From positions 1-39,297 of the forward strand of contig DYLT01000007.1 in the NCBI GenBank assembly GCA_020721945.1: 39,297 nucleotides of DNA, read 5' to 3'. Position numbers and translations under genes: made by a program. The notes below the pieces were generated by a model. The model was not told the DNA's origin. It saw only the letters and a list, made by a program, of their open reading frames with translations, and did no database searches. Of the stretch, positions 7,655 to 14,529 are shown piece by piece; positions within the stretch are counted from its first letter, which is position 1; each line of letters starts with the position of its first letter. This DNA comes from Blastopirellula marina. Its GTDB lineage: Bacteria; Planctomycetota; Planctomycetia; Pirellulales; Thermoguttaceae.

Positions 7655-8041
7655 CTACGACGAGGACGCCAGGGGAGTCAAGGCGAGGTCCACGGCGTTC
7701 GGATTTCCATCGCGGCCAAGCCTCACCGGTGCAATCCGAGACACCCCAGCGGCCTCAGTGGTCTCGCCCAGCAGGTTGCCGAAGAACGTGACGGGGGGCA
7801 ATCGGCGCAGGCATATCGGGGAGGTTCTTGGGTCCGCCACCGGGCTCCGCAAGCTCGGCGTATCCGGCGGGACATGGCGGGCCATCATTGCCCCGAGCAG
7901 GAAAACCGACATCGCCACGGTGAGCAAGCCGCGCAAGCGACCCGTCGAGGCACCCAGCGCAAGGCCGCGACGCGAGGATCGCCCCAACTCCGGCAGGACG
8001 CTCGCATCTCGGGTTCGAATGCTACCCCGTCGGTGGTGCAT
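7655..8041 (-). CDS. Small signal-bearing ORF, probably the detached N-terminus of the secretin
   Basis: From an ATG at 8041 this frame reads a long basic N-region, then a hydrophobic stretch LRGLLTVAMSVFLLGAMMA typical of a signal peptide, then about 75 residues of Pro/Thr-rich sequence to a TAG at 7657-7655. In the same frame the sequence continues past the TAG for about 48 codons (PLAQVPLPARPGRDVPVV and on) with GC-rich third positions, before the secretin reading frame begins in another phase near 7511. This fits an ancestral secretin N-terminus broken by one nonsense codon and one frameshift. The start is unsure: no ribosome site precedes 8041, and a TTG closer to the hydrophobic segment is possible. 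A separate small exported protein remains an alternative. Confidence 0.38.
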   Translation of the reverse strand: MHHRRGSIRTRDASVLPELGRSSRRGLALGASTGRLRGLLTVAMSVFLLGAMMARHVPPDTPSLRSPVADPRTSPICLRRLPPVTFFGNLLGETTEAAGVSRIAPVRLGRDGNPNAVDLALTPLASSS

Positions 8042-8407
8042 GGTGCGATGCCGAGTCGAACAGCCCAGTTCGGGACGATTGCCATACGGCACCTGCACCT
8101 TCGGGGACTGCGTGCGGTCCCCAACGCGGTGTCTGTCTTTCCTGGAATCGGGTCGGTCTAGACGCACCTTGACGAATTCTCCGTCTGCCCCCTCCACATC
8201 GGGGGATAAGGCCGTCCCGAGCCACGCTCGAGCGAACCATAACCTACGGTTGATTAAGACTCGTCGACGCCCGAGCGAGCGCTGCACGCACCTCGGTGGC
8301 GGCGGTACCGACGATTCCGCCGCCCGGCCACAGCGGCCTTGCTTGGCGATGGCGGACCCATTCACGGCGATCGCCCGAGGCCCTTTGGGGAGATCGCGAG
8401 CACGCGT
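8042..8407. other. Intergenic region between the secretion operon and the next plus-strand gene
   Basis: About 365 nt without a supported gene. Divergent promoters for the minus-strand secretion operon and the plus-strand gene at 8408 should lie here. The segment 8235-8265 is locally AT-richer than its surroundings (ACCATAACCTACGGTTGATT), but no pair of boxes is convincing on either strand. A long minus-strand open frame crosses the region only as a continuation of the frame at 7655 and has no coding character. No RNA gene or repeat was recognised. Confidence 0.4.
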
Positions 8408-8917
8408 ATGACCGAATTGCGAACCATCCTCGCCACCTATGAACATCTGTTGACGGCCGACGTTCCCACGAACGGCCATCGCCTGCTCGACACGCTGAAT
8501 GACCGGGCGAGCGATTTCCTTCGCGTGACCAATGTGCAGCTTGTGCAGCGCGACGGGACGGGGTGCGTCGCTTCCGTTCCCTCGGCGGCAATCCGCAAGG
8601 CGCAGATCGGGTTGGCGATCCCGGCTTCCGAGTCGCACGAAGCCCGCGACAAACGTCTGGCGTGCTTCGTTCAGAAAAAAGAATACGAAGCCATCTTACT
8701 GGTCCTCGGCTATGTGGTGCGCGGCCGGCTGCAACTGCGCGACACCGACGACCCGGTGGTCGCGCTGTGCCACGAGCTTCAGACCTTCTTTCCGATTCCG
8801 CACGCCAGTGTGTCGCTTCCCGGTGTGCCCGACGACGTAAGGACCAGAGTCGTCCTGGTCAACAGCAGCTTCGTCTCCTTCTTCCACTTCGACGCCCCGA
8901 CACGCAGCCGCGGGTGA
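8408..8917 (+). CDS. Conserved unknown, tandem DUF6812-like small beta-domain protein
   Basis: A 169-residue soluble protein with no signal or membrane segment. It shows two halves of related pattern. The first reads LLDTLNDRASDFLRVTNVQL (residues ~20-45), with VLVxx-type strands after it. The second contains YEAILLVLGYVVRGRLQLRD and ends with VVLVNSSFVSFFHF. This resembles the small DUF6812-type beta domain (strand, LSDFLN-like helix, FLxLTxA strand) known mostly from genomes of this kind; I recall this only as a pattern and could not test it. The ATG at 8408 is taken because homology-like sequence starts just after it; the Shine-Dalgarno match is weak. It converges with the small lipoprotein frame from the other strand and overlaps its proposed 3' end. 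Role unknown. Confidence 0.7.
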   Translation: MTELRTILATYEHLLTADVPTNGHRLLDTLNDRASDFLRVTNVQLVQRDGTGCVASVPSAAIRKAQIGLAIPASESHEARDKRLACFVQKKEYEAILLVLGYVVRGRLQLRDTDDPVVALCHELQTFFPIPHASVSLPGVPDDVRTRVVLVNSSFVSFFHFDAPTRSRG

Positions 8918-9070
8918 GTCGCCATACATGCCGTGCGGAAGGGGAGGCTCGGCGCAATACTCGTACGGCACGCAACCGCACGGGTAGGCATGATACGCAC
9001 GGGCGCAGCCGCATGATGCGGCCAACAGGGCCACCGCAACGAGCAGCCAGACGACGCGAGTCGACAACAT
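8696..9070 (-). CDS. Small Cys/Pro-rich lipoprotein, 3' end probably truncated or rearranged
   Basis: The start is good: the ATG at 9070 has AGGAG 8 nt upstream and lies 31 nt after the TolC-type gene stop. The N-terminus MLSTRVVWLLVAVALLAASC is a lipoprotein signal, with Cys directly after a short hydrophobic core. It is followed by Cys-rich sequence CGCARAYHAYPCGCVPYEYC and a Pro-rich stretch. Short proteins of this style sit next to metal-efflux outer-membrane proteins in planctomycetes (family knowledge). From about position 8920 downward the frame becomes the antisense of the convergent gene 8408-8917 and loses coding character, ending only at 8696. I infer that the original 3' end is missing and that the last ~75 codons are not ancestral. 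Confidence 0.5.
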   Translation of the reverse strand: MLSTRVVWLLVAVALLAASCGCARAYHAYPCGCVPYEYCAEPPLPHGMYGDSPAAACRGVEVEEGDEAAVDQDDSGPYVVGHTGKRHTGVRNRKEGLKLVAQRDHRVVGVAQLQPAAHHIAEDQ

Positions 9071-9101
9071 GGTCAGGTTCTCCTGGGCGAATCGCGCGGC
9101 G

Positions 9102-10508
9102 TCAAGGGCGCGCGGAGTCCGCGTGCTGGGCCGGAAGCTCGCCACCGACAAGGCGTTCCAAGGTTGCCAGGGTCTGCTGTCGCTGGCTTTCCAGTCGGGC
9201 CAGCGCCACCTGGAACCGCAGGACCTGCCGCCAGTTGTCCAGCAGTTGCAAGAAATCGGTCCGGCCCGCTTGGTAGGCGGCCAGCGAGGCCTCGAAGGCC
9301 TGTTCCGCCTTGGGAACGATCTCGCTCCGGAAAAGCCCGATCAGCTCGTGCTGGCTGGTGGCCCTGGCGTACAGGTCCTTGACCTGTTCGACGGTCCGGT
9401 CGCGCAGGGCGTCGTACTGCCGCGCGCTGGCCACGGTCTGGGCTTCGGCCTCGCGCACCGAGGCGTCCAAGCGCTTGCGGTAGATGGGCACGTTGACCAT
9501 CATGCCGATGCCTACGTCGTCCAGACCGTCCGCCGTGGGCGCCATCGCCCTCGAGCGCGACATCTCGGCCCAATCGACCGTCAAGGCCAGATCCGGAAAG
9601 TAGCCCAGCCGCGCCAGGTCGAGGTTCTGACGATCCCGCTCGATCATCGCCAGTTGAGCGTGGAGTTCGGGCCGCGAAGCGACCGCTTGCTCGTAGAGGC
9701 GTTCCAGATCGGTGGGACCCCGGTCGTCGGTCAGGCGTTCCAGGGCGGCCAAGGGCGTCTCAGGCGAGACATGAAGCAGCCGGGCGAGCTGGGCCTGGGC
9801 ACTAGCCTGTTCTTGACGCAGGCGGATCAACTCGTTCTCCAGGTTCGCCAACTCCAATTGGGCCCGCAGCACGTCCTGCTGGCTCACTTCTCCGGTCTGG
9901 TATTTCACTTGGGCGATCTGGACGATCTCGTCCAGCAGTCTGCGCTCCTCCGTCGTGATTCGGATGGAACGCTGGACGAAGTACAGTTCGTAGTAGGCCC
10001 GCTTGACCTGCTCGATGACCTCCAGCTCGGCGGTCGCCAGTCGGCGCCGGGCAACCTCGGCCTCCGCCTCGGCCGCGGCGGCCCGCGCCCGCAGTTTGCC
10101 GACCCACGGGATCTCTTGGGTGGCCGACATTCGCACCGTTCCGCGGCCCGAGGCCGTCTGCGGCACATTCGGCACGAAGGGGAACCCCATGACCGAGAGC
10201 GTGGGATCGTCCAGGCTGGCGGCTTGCGGCACCCGGCAGGCCGCGGCCTCGACCTCTTTGCGGGCTGCGTGGATCTCGGGGTTCTGAGCCAGCGCGAACT
10301 CGACGTAAACCTCGACGGGCTGCGGCCCTGCAAGACGGTCCACCACCGGAGGAATCGCTTCGGCCGCCGGATCGGAACTGGTCTGCGAGCGCGCGATGGC
10401 ACGGGCGAGTTGGGCGTACTCGGGATCGCGCACTACCCTAGAGGCATGGCACCCCCCAAACCATGATAGCGCCACCACGAGCACTAGCGGCATCCAGCGG
10501 CACGGCAT
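9102..10508 (-). CDS. TolC/CusC-family outer-membrane efflux lipoprotein
   Basis: A 468-residue outer-membrane factor for tripartite efflux. The N-terminal signal ends in a lipobox (SWFGGC, Cys20), so it is probably lipid-anchored like CusC. Two OEP repeats are visible, each with the long alpha-hairpins that form the periplasmic tunnel: about 65-255 (VEVYVEFALAQNPEIHAARK, then ELEVIEQVKRAYYELYFVQR) and 265-460 (LYEQAVASRPELHAQLA, then LAAYQAGRTDFLQLLDNWRQ). The ATG at 10508 has AGAGG 6 nt upstream. Only the small Cys-rich lipoprotein follows; no adaptor (CusB-type) or RND pump (CusA-type) gene lies next to it before a convergent gene starts. It is either an orphan partner for pumps encoded elsewhere or the remainder of a broken efflux operon. 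Substrate unknown; heavy metal is a guess from the family. Confidence 0.88.
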   Translation of the reverse strand: MPCRWMPLVLVVALSWFGGCHASRVVRDPEYAQLARAIARSQTSSDPAAEAIPPVVDRLAGPQPVEVYVEFALAQNPEIHAARKEVEAAACRVPQAASLDDPTLSVMGFPFVPNVPQTASGRGTVRMSATQEIPWVGKLRARAAAAEAEAEVARRRLATAELEVIEQVKRAYYELYFVQRSIRITTEERRLLDEIVQIAQVKYQTGEVSQQDVLRAQLELANLENELIRLRQEQASAQAQLARLLHVSPETPLAALERLTDDRGPTDLERLYEQAVASRPELHAQLAMIERDRQNLDLARLGYFPDLALTVDWAEMSRSRAMAPTADGLDDVGIGMMVNVPIYRKRLDASVREAEAQTVASARQYDALRDRTVEQVKDLYARATSQHELIGLFRSEIVPKAEQAFEASLAAYQAGRTDFLQLLDNWRQVLRFQVALARLESQRQQTLATLERLVGGELPAQHADSARP

Positions 10509-10841
10509 CTTTGGCCTCTCCGTGGCCAGGCGGCGCGTTGGCGGTCCGAAGACATGAATGGCCTGAAGCGCACGTCACGCGAGTGCGGAACAACCCGTAG
10601 CACCCGCTCAATTCCGATCGGATGCATCACCCGAAGGCTTTACCGGATTGTCCCGCTCCTCCTAATCCTTCCCTGTTTTCCTATCCTTTCACGACCAGCA
10701 AAGTGAAGAAATCGGTCGCGGCACCCGATCTGCGGGTGTTTCAGAGGATGAAACGCGGTCCTGGGGACGAGAAACGCCAACCGCCACGGGCTGGCTTCGC
10801 CGCGACCACGGGCTGGCAGGGGACCGTCTGCCGGTCAACGG
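10509..10841. other. Intergenic region upstream of the TolC-type gene
   Basis: A 333-nt gap between yceH (ending at 10842) and the outer-membrane factor. The 10640-10700 segment is very pyrimidine-rich on the plus strand, so purine-rich in the sense of the downstream gene. A 12-nt direct repeat, CCACGGGCTGGC, occurs at 10784-10795 and again at 10806-10817, 22 nt apart, directly 3' of yceH. No convincing promoter boxes or terminator were found. Open frames crossing it have no coding character. Confidence 0.45.
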
Positions 10842-11639
10842 TCACGTTGCGCCCAGCTCGGCCCGCAGGCGAAGGATCTCTTGTCGGGCCGTGTCGAGGT
10901 CGCCCGACAATCGGCCGAGGTCGTGACGCAGTTCGGCGACCTGGGTCTGAAGATCGCCGATGGCTTGGCGCAATTCGTCCAGCGTGGGTCCGTGGGAGGC
11001 GGCCGCCGATGGCGGCGCGGCGGTTGCCGAGGTGTCGGCCGGGACCGTCGCCCGAAGGTCCCCTTCCAGCGCGGCCGCTGCGCCGGCGCACTGGGCTCTG
11101 AGGTGTTCCAGCTCGCGCGCCGAGTACAGGGCGTGCGCGACCACATGGCCGCGGCCTTCGGGGGTCAGGGGGACCACCAGCCCCTTGGCCTTCAGCGAGC
11201 CGAGCACCGGTCGCAAGGCGGTCAAATCGGCAATCGGCTCCATGCGCGCCACGTGTCCGCGCAGTTCGCCCTCGGTCTGGGCGCCGCGCAGCAGCAATTC
11301 GGCCATCACGGCCGCCTCGGCCTTGTCGATGCCGAGCCATTCGTAGAAGTAATGCCGGTATTTCGCCACCCGGCCCATTCCCTGCACCATTCCCACGGCG
11401 CCGAGGTGGCGGAGACGCTCGAGCGATTCCTCGACATCTTCCGGCGCAAGCTGCATAAGCGGGTGGCGGTTGCTCTTTTGGTTGCAGCCGGTCACCAGTG
11501 CATTGAGCGACATGGGATAGGCGTCGGGCGTGGTCTTGGCCTTTTCCACGAGCACGCCGAGCACACGGCGGTCGATCGGCCCGATCGGCTGCCATCGCAG
11601 ACCACCCGGCTGCGCCTGAGGTGCTGACTCGTCAGTCAT
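10842..11639 (-). CDS. yceH: YceH/DUF480 family winged-helix protein
   Basis: A 265-residue cytosolic protein. Residues ~18-95 contain the diagnostic start of the family, GPIDRRVLGVLVEKAKTTPD followed by YPMSLNALVTGCNQKSNR, and then a first winged helix. A second winged helix follows at about 100-180 (AEAAVMAELLLRGAQTEGEL). The C-terminus is longer than in the E. coli protein (about 215 residues): an Ala-rich linker, then a predicted coiled coil at ~225-262 (LDELRQAIGDLQTQVAELRH). The ATG at 11639 is well placed, with GGAGG 7 nt upstream. The molecular role of the family is not settled. Probably monocistronic, because the next gene on this strand is 333 nt away. Confidence 0.93.
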   Translation of the reverse strand: MTDESAPQAQPGGLRWQPIGPIDRRVLGVLVEKAKTTPDAYPMSLNALVTGCNQKSNRHPLMQLAPEDVEESLERLRHLGAVGMVQGMGRVAKYRHYFYEWLGIDKAEAAVMAELLLRGAQTEGELRGHVARMEPIADLTALRPVLGSLKAKGLVVPLTPEGRGHVVAHALYSARELEHLRAQCAGAAAALEGDLRATVPADTSATAAPPSAAASHGPTLDELRQAIGDLQTQVAELRHDLGRLSGDLDTARQEILRLRAELGAT

Positions 11640-11997
11640 GAAGGACCCTCCCTAGGACAAGCTGCCGGCTTGCCCAATGGTTCCATCGGGTCCGCCGGTG
11701 TTCCACCTCGACGGGATGCTCTGGGCGATCCCGCGATTGCCCCCATTCATACTTCAGCGCCGCTGCGATGTAAATGCACTTGGACGTGGCGTTGCCCTCG
11801 CGGGCATACCAGGACCGCGGTACATTGGTATTGCATGGAAAAACCGGCCTCCCTTATCCGCGCAACGGTCCTCGGCATTGGCTTGGTTCCTCCAGCGGGC
11901 GCAGCCAGACGCGAGGCCCTTGCGCGGCTACAAGGGGGAGCTGGGACCCCCTGCGGCACGGCTGCGTGAAGGTCCGACGACCGGAGGCACTTTGACG
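11640..11997. other. Divergent intergenic region between yceH and the Pcp lipoprotein gene
   Basis: About 358 nt lying between two divergent genes, so it should carry both promoters. The segment 11755-11860 has several TTG-type hexamers (TTGGAC near 11781, TTGGTA near 11826) but none with a good -10 box at the right distance. The frame of the downstream protein is open upstream to 11677, yet that extension has no coding character and would bury the lipoprotein signal. I see no RNA gene or repeat. Confidence 0.4.
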
Positions 11998-13170
11998 ATG
12001 AATCTGTTCTCCCGACCGTTTCCCCTAGTCACCCCGCTTGCGTGCCTGGCCGCGATGGTGGCTTCTGGCTGTCGGCCCTCCTCCGCCGTCGAGGAGGACA
12101 CGGAGGCTCGGTCAGAACTCGTCTCGGCGGGCGGCGCGCCGCCCGAGCAGCCGGTTATCGTGCTGACCGGCTTCGAGCCATTCGGTCCGGGGCGCCCGCC
12201 GAACGCTTCGTGGGAGGGCATCGCGGAATTGGACGGCCAGACGTGGAAGGGGTACCGGTTGGCGTCGAGACGACTCGAGGTAGTTTGGGGCGCCCCACGG
12301 AAACAGTTGGACCAGGCGATCACCGAGTTGCGGCCCGCGGCCGTGTTCGCGTTGGGTCAGGGGTTGCCTGGCGCGTTCGTCTTGGAGACGAGAGCGTCGA
12401 ACCAGCGAGGCAACGGACGCGACAACCGCGGCGATCTGCCGCCCGGCCCCACGGTCGTGCCGGGCGGACCGGACGTGTTTCAAGCGACGGCCGATTGCGA
12501 TCGGCTGGCCCGGGCCCTGCGTGACCAAGGCTATCCGGTGCGGGTTTCGACCGATGCCGGACGCTACTTGTGCGAGGAGACGCTCTACGTCTTGGAGCAC
12601 CTTAAGGCGAAGCGCCAGCTCCGGTTTGTGCTTTTCTGCCATGTGCCGCCGCTCGACAGCGCGATCGGCTCGCAGAAGGTCACGGCCCCGTACGTTCGGC
12701 AATTCGTGCTCGACCTCCTCGAGGCCTGGCATGGCGGCAGCGCGGACGCGCGGTCCCCCGCGGCAGCCAAGCAGCCGCCGGCCAACGACCCGCGCGTGGC
12801 CGAGGTCGAGGAACTCATCCGGCGCTACTTCCGCACCTGGTCGAACCAGGACCTCAAGGGCTACGGCGAGTGCTTCATGCCCGGCGCTTGCGTGCAGTTC
12901 ATCGGCCCCAACGGACAGATCGAACCCTCCGACCTGGCACCGTTTCTGGCCAGCCAGGCCGAATGCCATCGCGTGGCCACGCACCGCATGATCGAAACTC
13001 CGCAGACGATCGACATCCGCATCGAGGCCCGTTTGGCACGCGCGGTCGTCTATTGGAAACTATCCGCCGGACCGCGCACCGAATTCGGGTACGACCACTT
13101 CACCCTGATGAAGCACCGGGGGCAGTGGCGCATCGTGAATCTCGTGTTTTACGGGACGAAGCCGGATTGA
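11998..13170 (+). CDS. Secreted lipoprotein: pyroglutamyl-peptidase I (C15) domain fused to a SnoaL/NTF2-like domain
   Basis: A 390-residue protein. The signal ends in a lipobox (MVASGC, Cys25). Residues ~53-240 are a pyrrolidone-carboxylate peptidase domain: VIVLTGFEPFGPGRPPNASW at the start matches the family signature. The likely catalytic residues are in place: Glu130 (FVLETRAS), Cys192 (GRYLCEETLY) and His215 (LFCHVPP). Such enzymes remove N-terminal pyroglutamate and are usually cytosolic, ~200-residue proteins. Residues ~265-388 form a SnoaL/NTF2-like cone domain (EELIRRYFRTWSNQDLKGYG, then TLMKHRGQWRIVNLVFY), a fold that binds small molecules or supports catalysis. The ATG at 11998 is chosen for the signal peptide and GGAGG 10 nt upstream. 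Export plus this fusion suggests envelope peptide processing. No operon partner on this strand. Confidence 0.85.
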   Translation: MNLFSRPFPLVTPLACLAAMVASGCRPSSAVEEDTEARSELVSAGGAPPEQPVIVLTGFEPFGPGRPPNASWEGIAELDGQTWKGYRLASRRLEVVWGAPRKQLDQAITELRPAAVFALGQGLPGAFVLETRASNQRGNGRDNRGDLPPGPTVVPGGPDVFQATADCDRLARALRDQGYPVRVSTDAGRYLCEETLYVLEHLKAKRQLRFVLFCHVPPLDSAIGSQKVTAPYVRQFVLDLLEAWHGGSADARSPAAAKQPPANDPRVAEVEELIRRYFRTWSNQDLKGYGECFMPGACVQFIGPNGQIEPSDLAPFLASQAECHRVATHRMIETPQTIDIRIEARLARAVVYWKLSAGPRTEFGYDHFTLMKHRGQWRIVNLVFYGTKPD

Positions 13171-13235
13171 GATCGCCCGCCGGGCGCCCCTCGTGCCGGC
13201 GGCGGGCCTCGACGCAAAACCGGGCGAGCCAGCCC

Positions 13236-14129
13236 TCATGCCCGGGCCTTGGCGACCATGCGCTCGAACAACTCCCGCTGTTCCACGAGCGCCGCGACCA
13301 GATCCTTGGGCGTATCGTGGGCTTCCATGAGGACCCAACCTTGATAGTCCGTCTTGACCAGCAGGCGGATCAAGTCCTGAAACGGGTAGTCCTTGCTCTC
13401 CAGCCGTCGCACATGGACCGTGGCCCCGAACCGCTTCCGGACGAGGTTGAAATTGGCTTCCAGGCCGTCACCTTGGAGATCGGCGCCGTTGGAGTTCCAG
13501 CAGACCGTGGCGTTGGGGTGGTCGGCCACGTCCATGATTCGTTTTATGATCGGCAGGGGCGAGCAGGCGCCGTGGACCTCGAGGCGCACTTGTTGTCCGT
13601 AGTCGGCCCCGAACGCCGCGACCGTATTCATCGCCTTGCCGATCTGCTCGATGGTCTTTTCCTGCGGGACGCTCTTGGGCAGATCGTTCGGGCGAACCTT
13701 CACGCCGCTTCCGCCGACATCATGGCTAAGCTTGATGAACGCCTTGGTCTTCTCGATGGCCTTGGCCAGCGCCTTGGGGTCTGGATGGTGGAAGGCCTCG
13801 GCACTGCCCAGCCCCACCAGCTTGACGGGGCTGTCGGCAAATCGCTTCTTGACCTCGGCCCGCTGGGCGGCGCTGAGCGTCGGCTCGACCTTGTGGGCTC
13901 GCTCGGTGCGCAGCTCGACCCCGAACACCTTGGCCTTGGCAAGCAAGCGAAGCAAGGTCGGCAGGTCCTCGTCCTTGCCCCAGATGTAGGTGACCATGCC
14001 GAAGGCCAGATTCGCCCCCGGGTGGTCGGCGGCGCGGGCGATCGGCCGAGGCCAGGGCGAGGCCAGTACCGCGGCAGCGCCCAGACCAAGAGGTGTCTTC
14101 AGGAAATCGCGGCGGGTAGGACGAAACAT
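13236..14129 (-). CDS. Tat-exported sugar-phosphate-isomerase-like TIM-barrel protein
   Basis: A 297-residue protein with a twin-arginine signal (PTRRDFLKTPLGLGAAAVLA) followed by an AP-endonuclease-2/xylose-isomerase-like TIM barrel. Visible barrel features are AFGMVTYIWGKDEDLPTLLR at the first strands, VFGVELRTERAH, KLVGLGSAEAFHHPDP, the metal-type segment VRLEVHGACSPLP, HPNATVCWNSNGAD and YQGWVLMEAHDTPKD. Glu and His residues in these strand ends fit a divalent-metal site. The ATG at 14129 has AAGGA 6 nt upstream; a longer frame begins further up but includes no plausible signal. Proteins of this class are numerous in planctomycetes and generally have unknown substrates (sugars or sugar acids). 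It stands alone, convergent with the Pcp lipoprotein. Confidence 0.83.
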   Translation of the reverse strand: MFRPTRRDFLKTPLGLGAAAVLASPWPRPIARAADHPGANLAFGMVTYIWGKDEDLPTLLRLLAKAKVFGVELRTERAHKVEPTLSAAQRAEVKKRFADSPVKLVGLGSAEAFHHPDPKALAKAIEKTKAFIKLSHDVGGSGVKVRPNDLPKSVPQEKTIEQIGKAMNTVAAFGADYGQQVRLEVHGACSPLPIIKRIMDVADHPNATVCWNSNGADLQGDGLEANFNLVRKRFGATVHVRRLESKDYPFQDLIRLLVKTDYQGWVLMEAHDTPKDLVAALVEQRELFERMVAKARA

Positions 14130-14370
14130 CGGCGTTCCTTTCGTACAAGAATCGTGGCAGGCCGGGCCAACGGCCCTTCCTATTGTGCATGGCCCCCCAA
14201 GCGCACGCAACCGTTGGCCGCGCGCGTGCCGTTGGTTCGGGCCGATGGCTTGCCGCGACACGCCGCGCGGCCGGCCTCAAGAAAGGCGCAAGGCCGCCCG
14301 CGCAAAACCACCGCCACCCGCCTCGACGTGCTTTCTTGCCCGCTGGCTACTGGGTCGCCTCGGATGGCTC

Positions 14371-14529
14371 CTACTGGGGCGGGAGGGCTTCGATCACGAT
14401 GGGCAGCGTCGCCTCGGTTTGGCCGTAGAGGTCGAGCGTGTCATACGAAATCGTCGCCACGAAGGTCTCTTGCTTGCCGTTGATTTTCAGGCCCTTTGGC
14501 ACTCGCCACGAGTACCCACACGTCCCCCC
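14371..14529 (-). pseudogene. In-frame continuation of the secreted unknown after the TGA
   Basis: Directly after the TGA at 14532-14530 the same frame reads 52 sense codons to a TAG at 14373-14371. The segment has ordered secondary-structure character (GYSWRVPKGLKINGKQETFV, then SYDTLDLYGQTEATLPIVIE), a low rate of rare codons and a natural-looking end. It has no start of its own near the TGA. I read it as the true C-terminus of the upstream protein, cut off by one G-to-T change (GGA to TGA) or by a sequencing error in the six-G run next to it. Confidence 0.6.

Noticed and set aside
9069-10466. 465-codon plus-strand open frame opposite the TolC-type gene
   Set aside because: Antisense of a clear outer-membrane factor; composition rich in Gly, Arg, His and Gln without any recognisable motif.
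10784-10817. Direct repeat CCACGGGCTGGC x2 as part of a CRISPR or mobile-element end
   Set aside because: Only two copies with 22 nt between their starts, no inverted ends or transposase frame nearby.
11677-11997. Upstream extension of the Pcp lipoprotein frame
   Set aside because: It would place about 107 unrelated residues in front of a clear lipoprotein signal, and the ATG at 11998 has GGAGG upstream.
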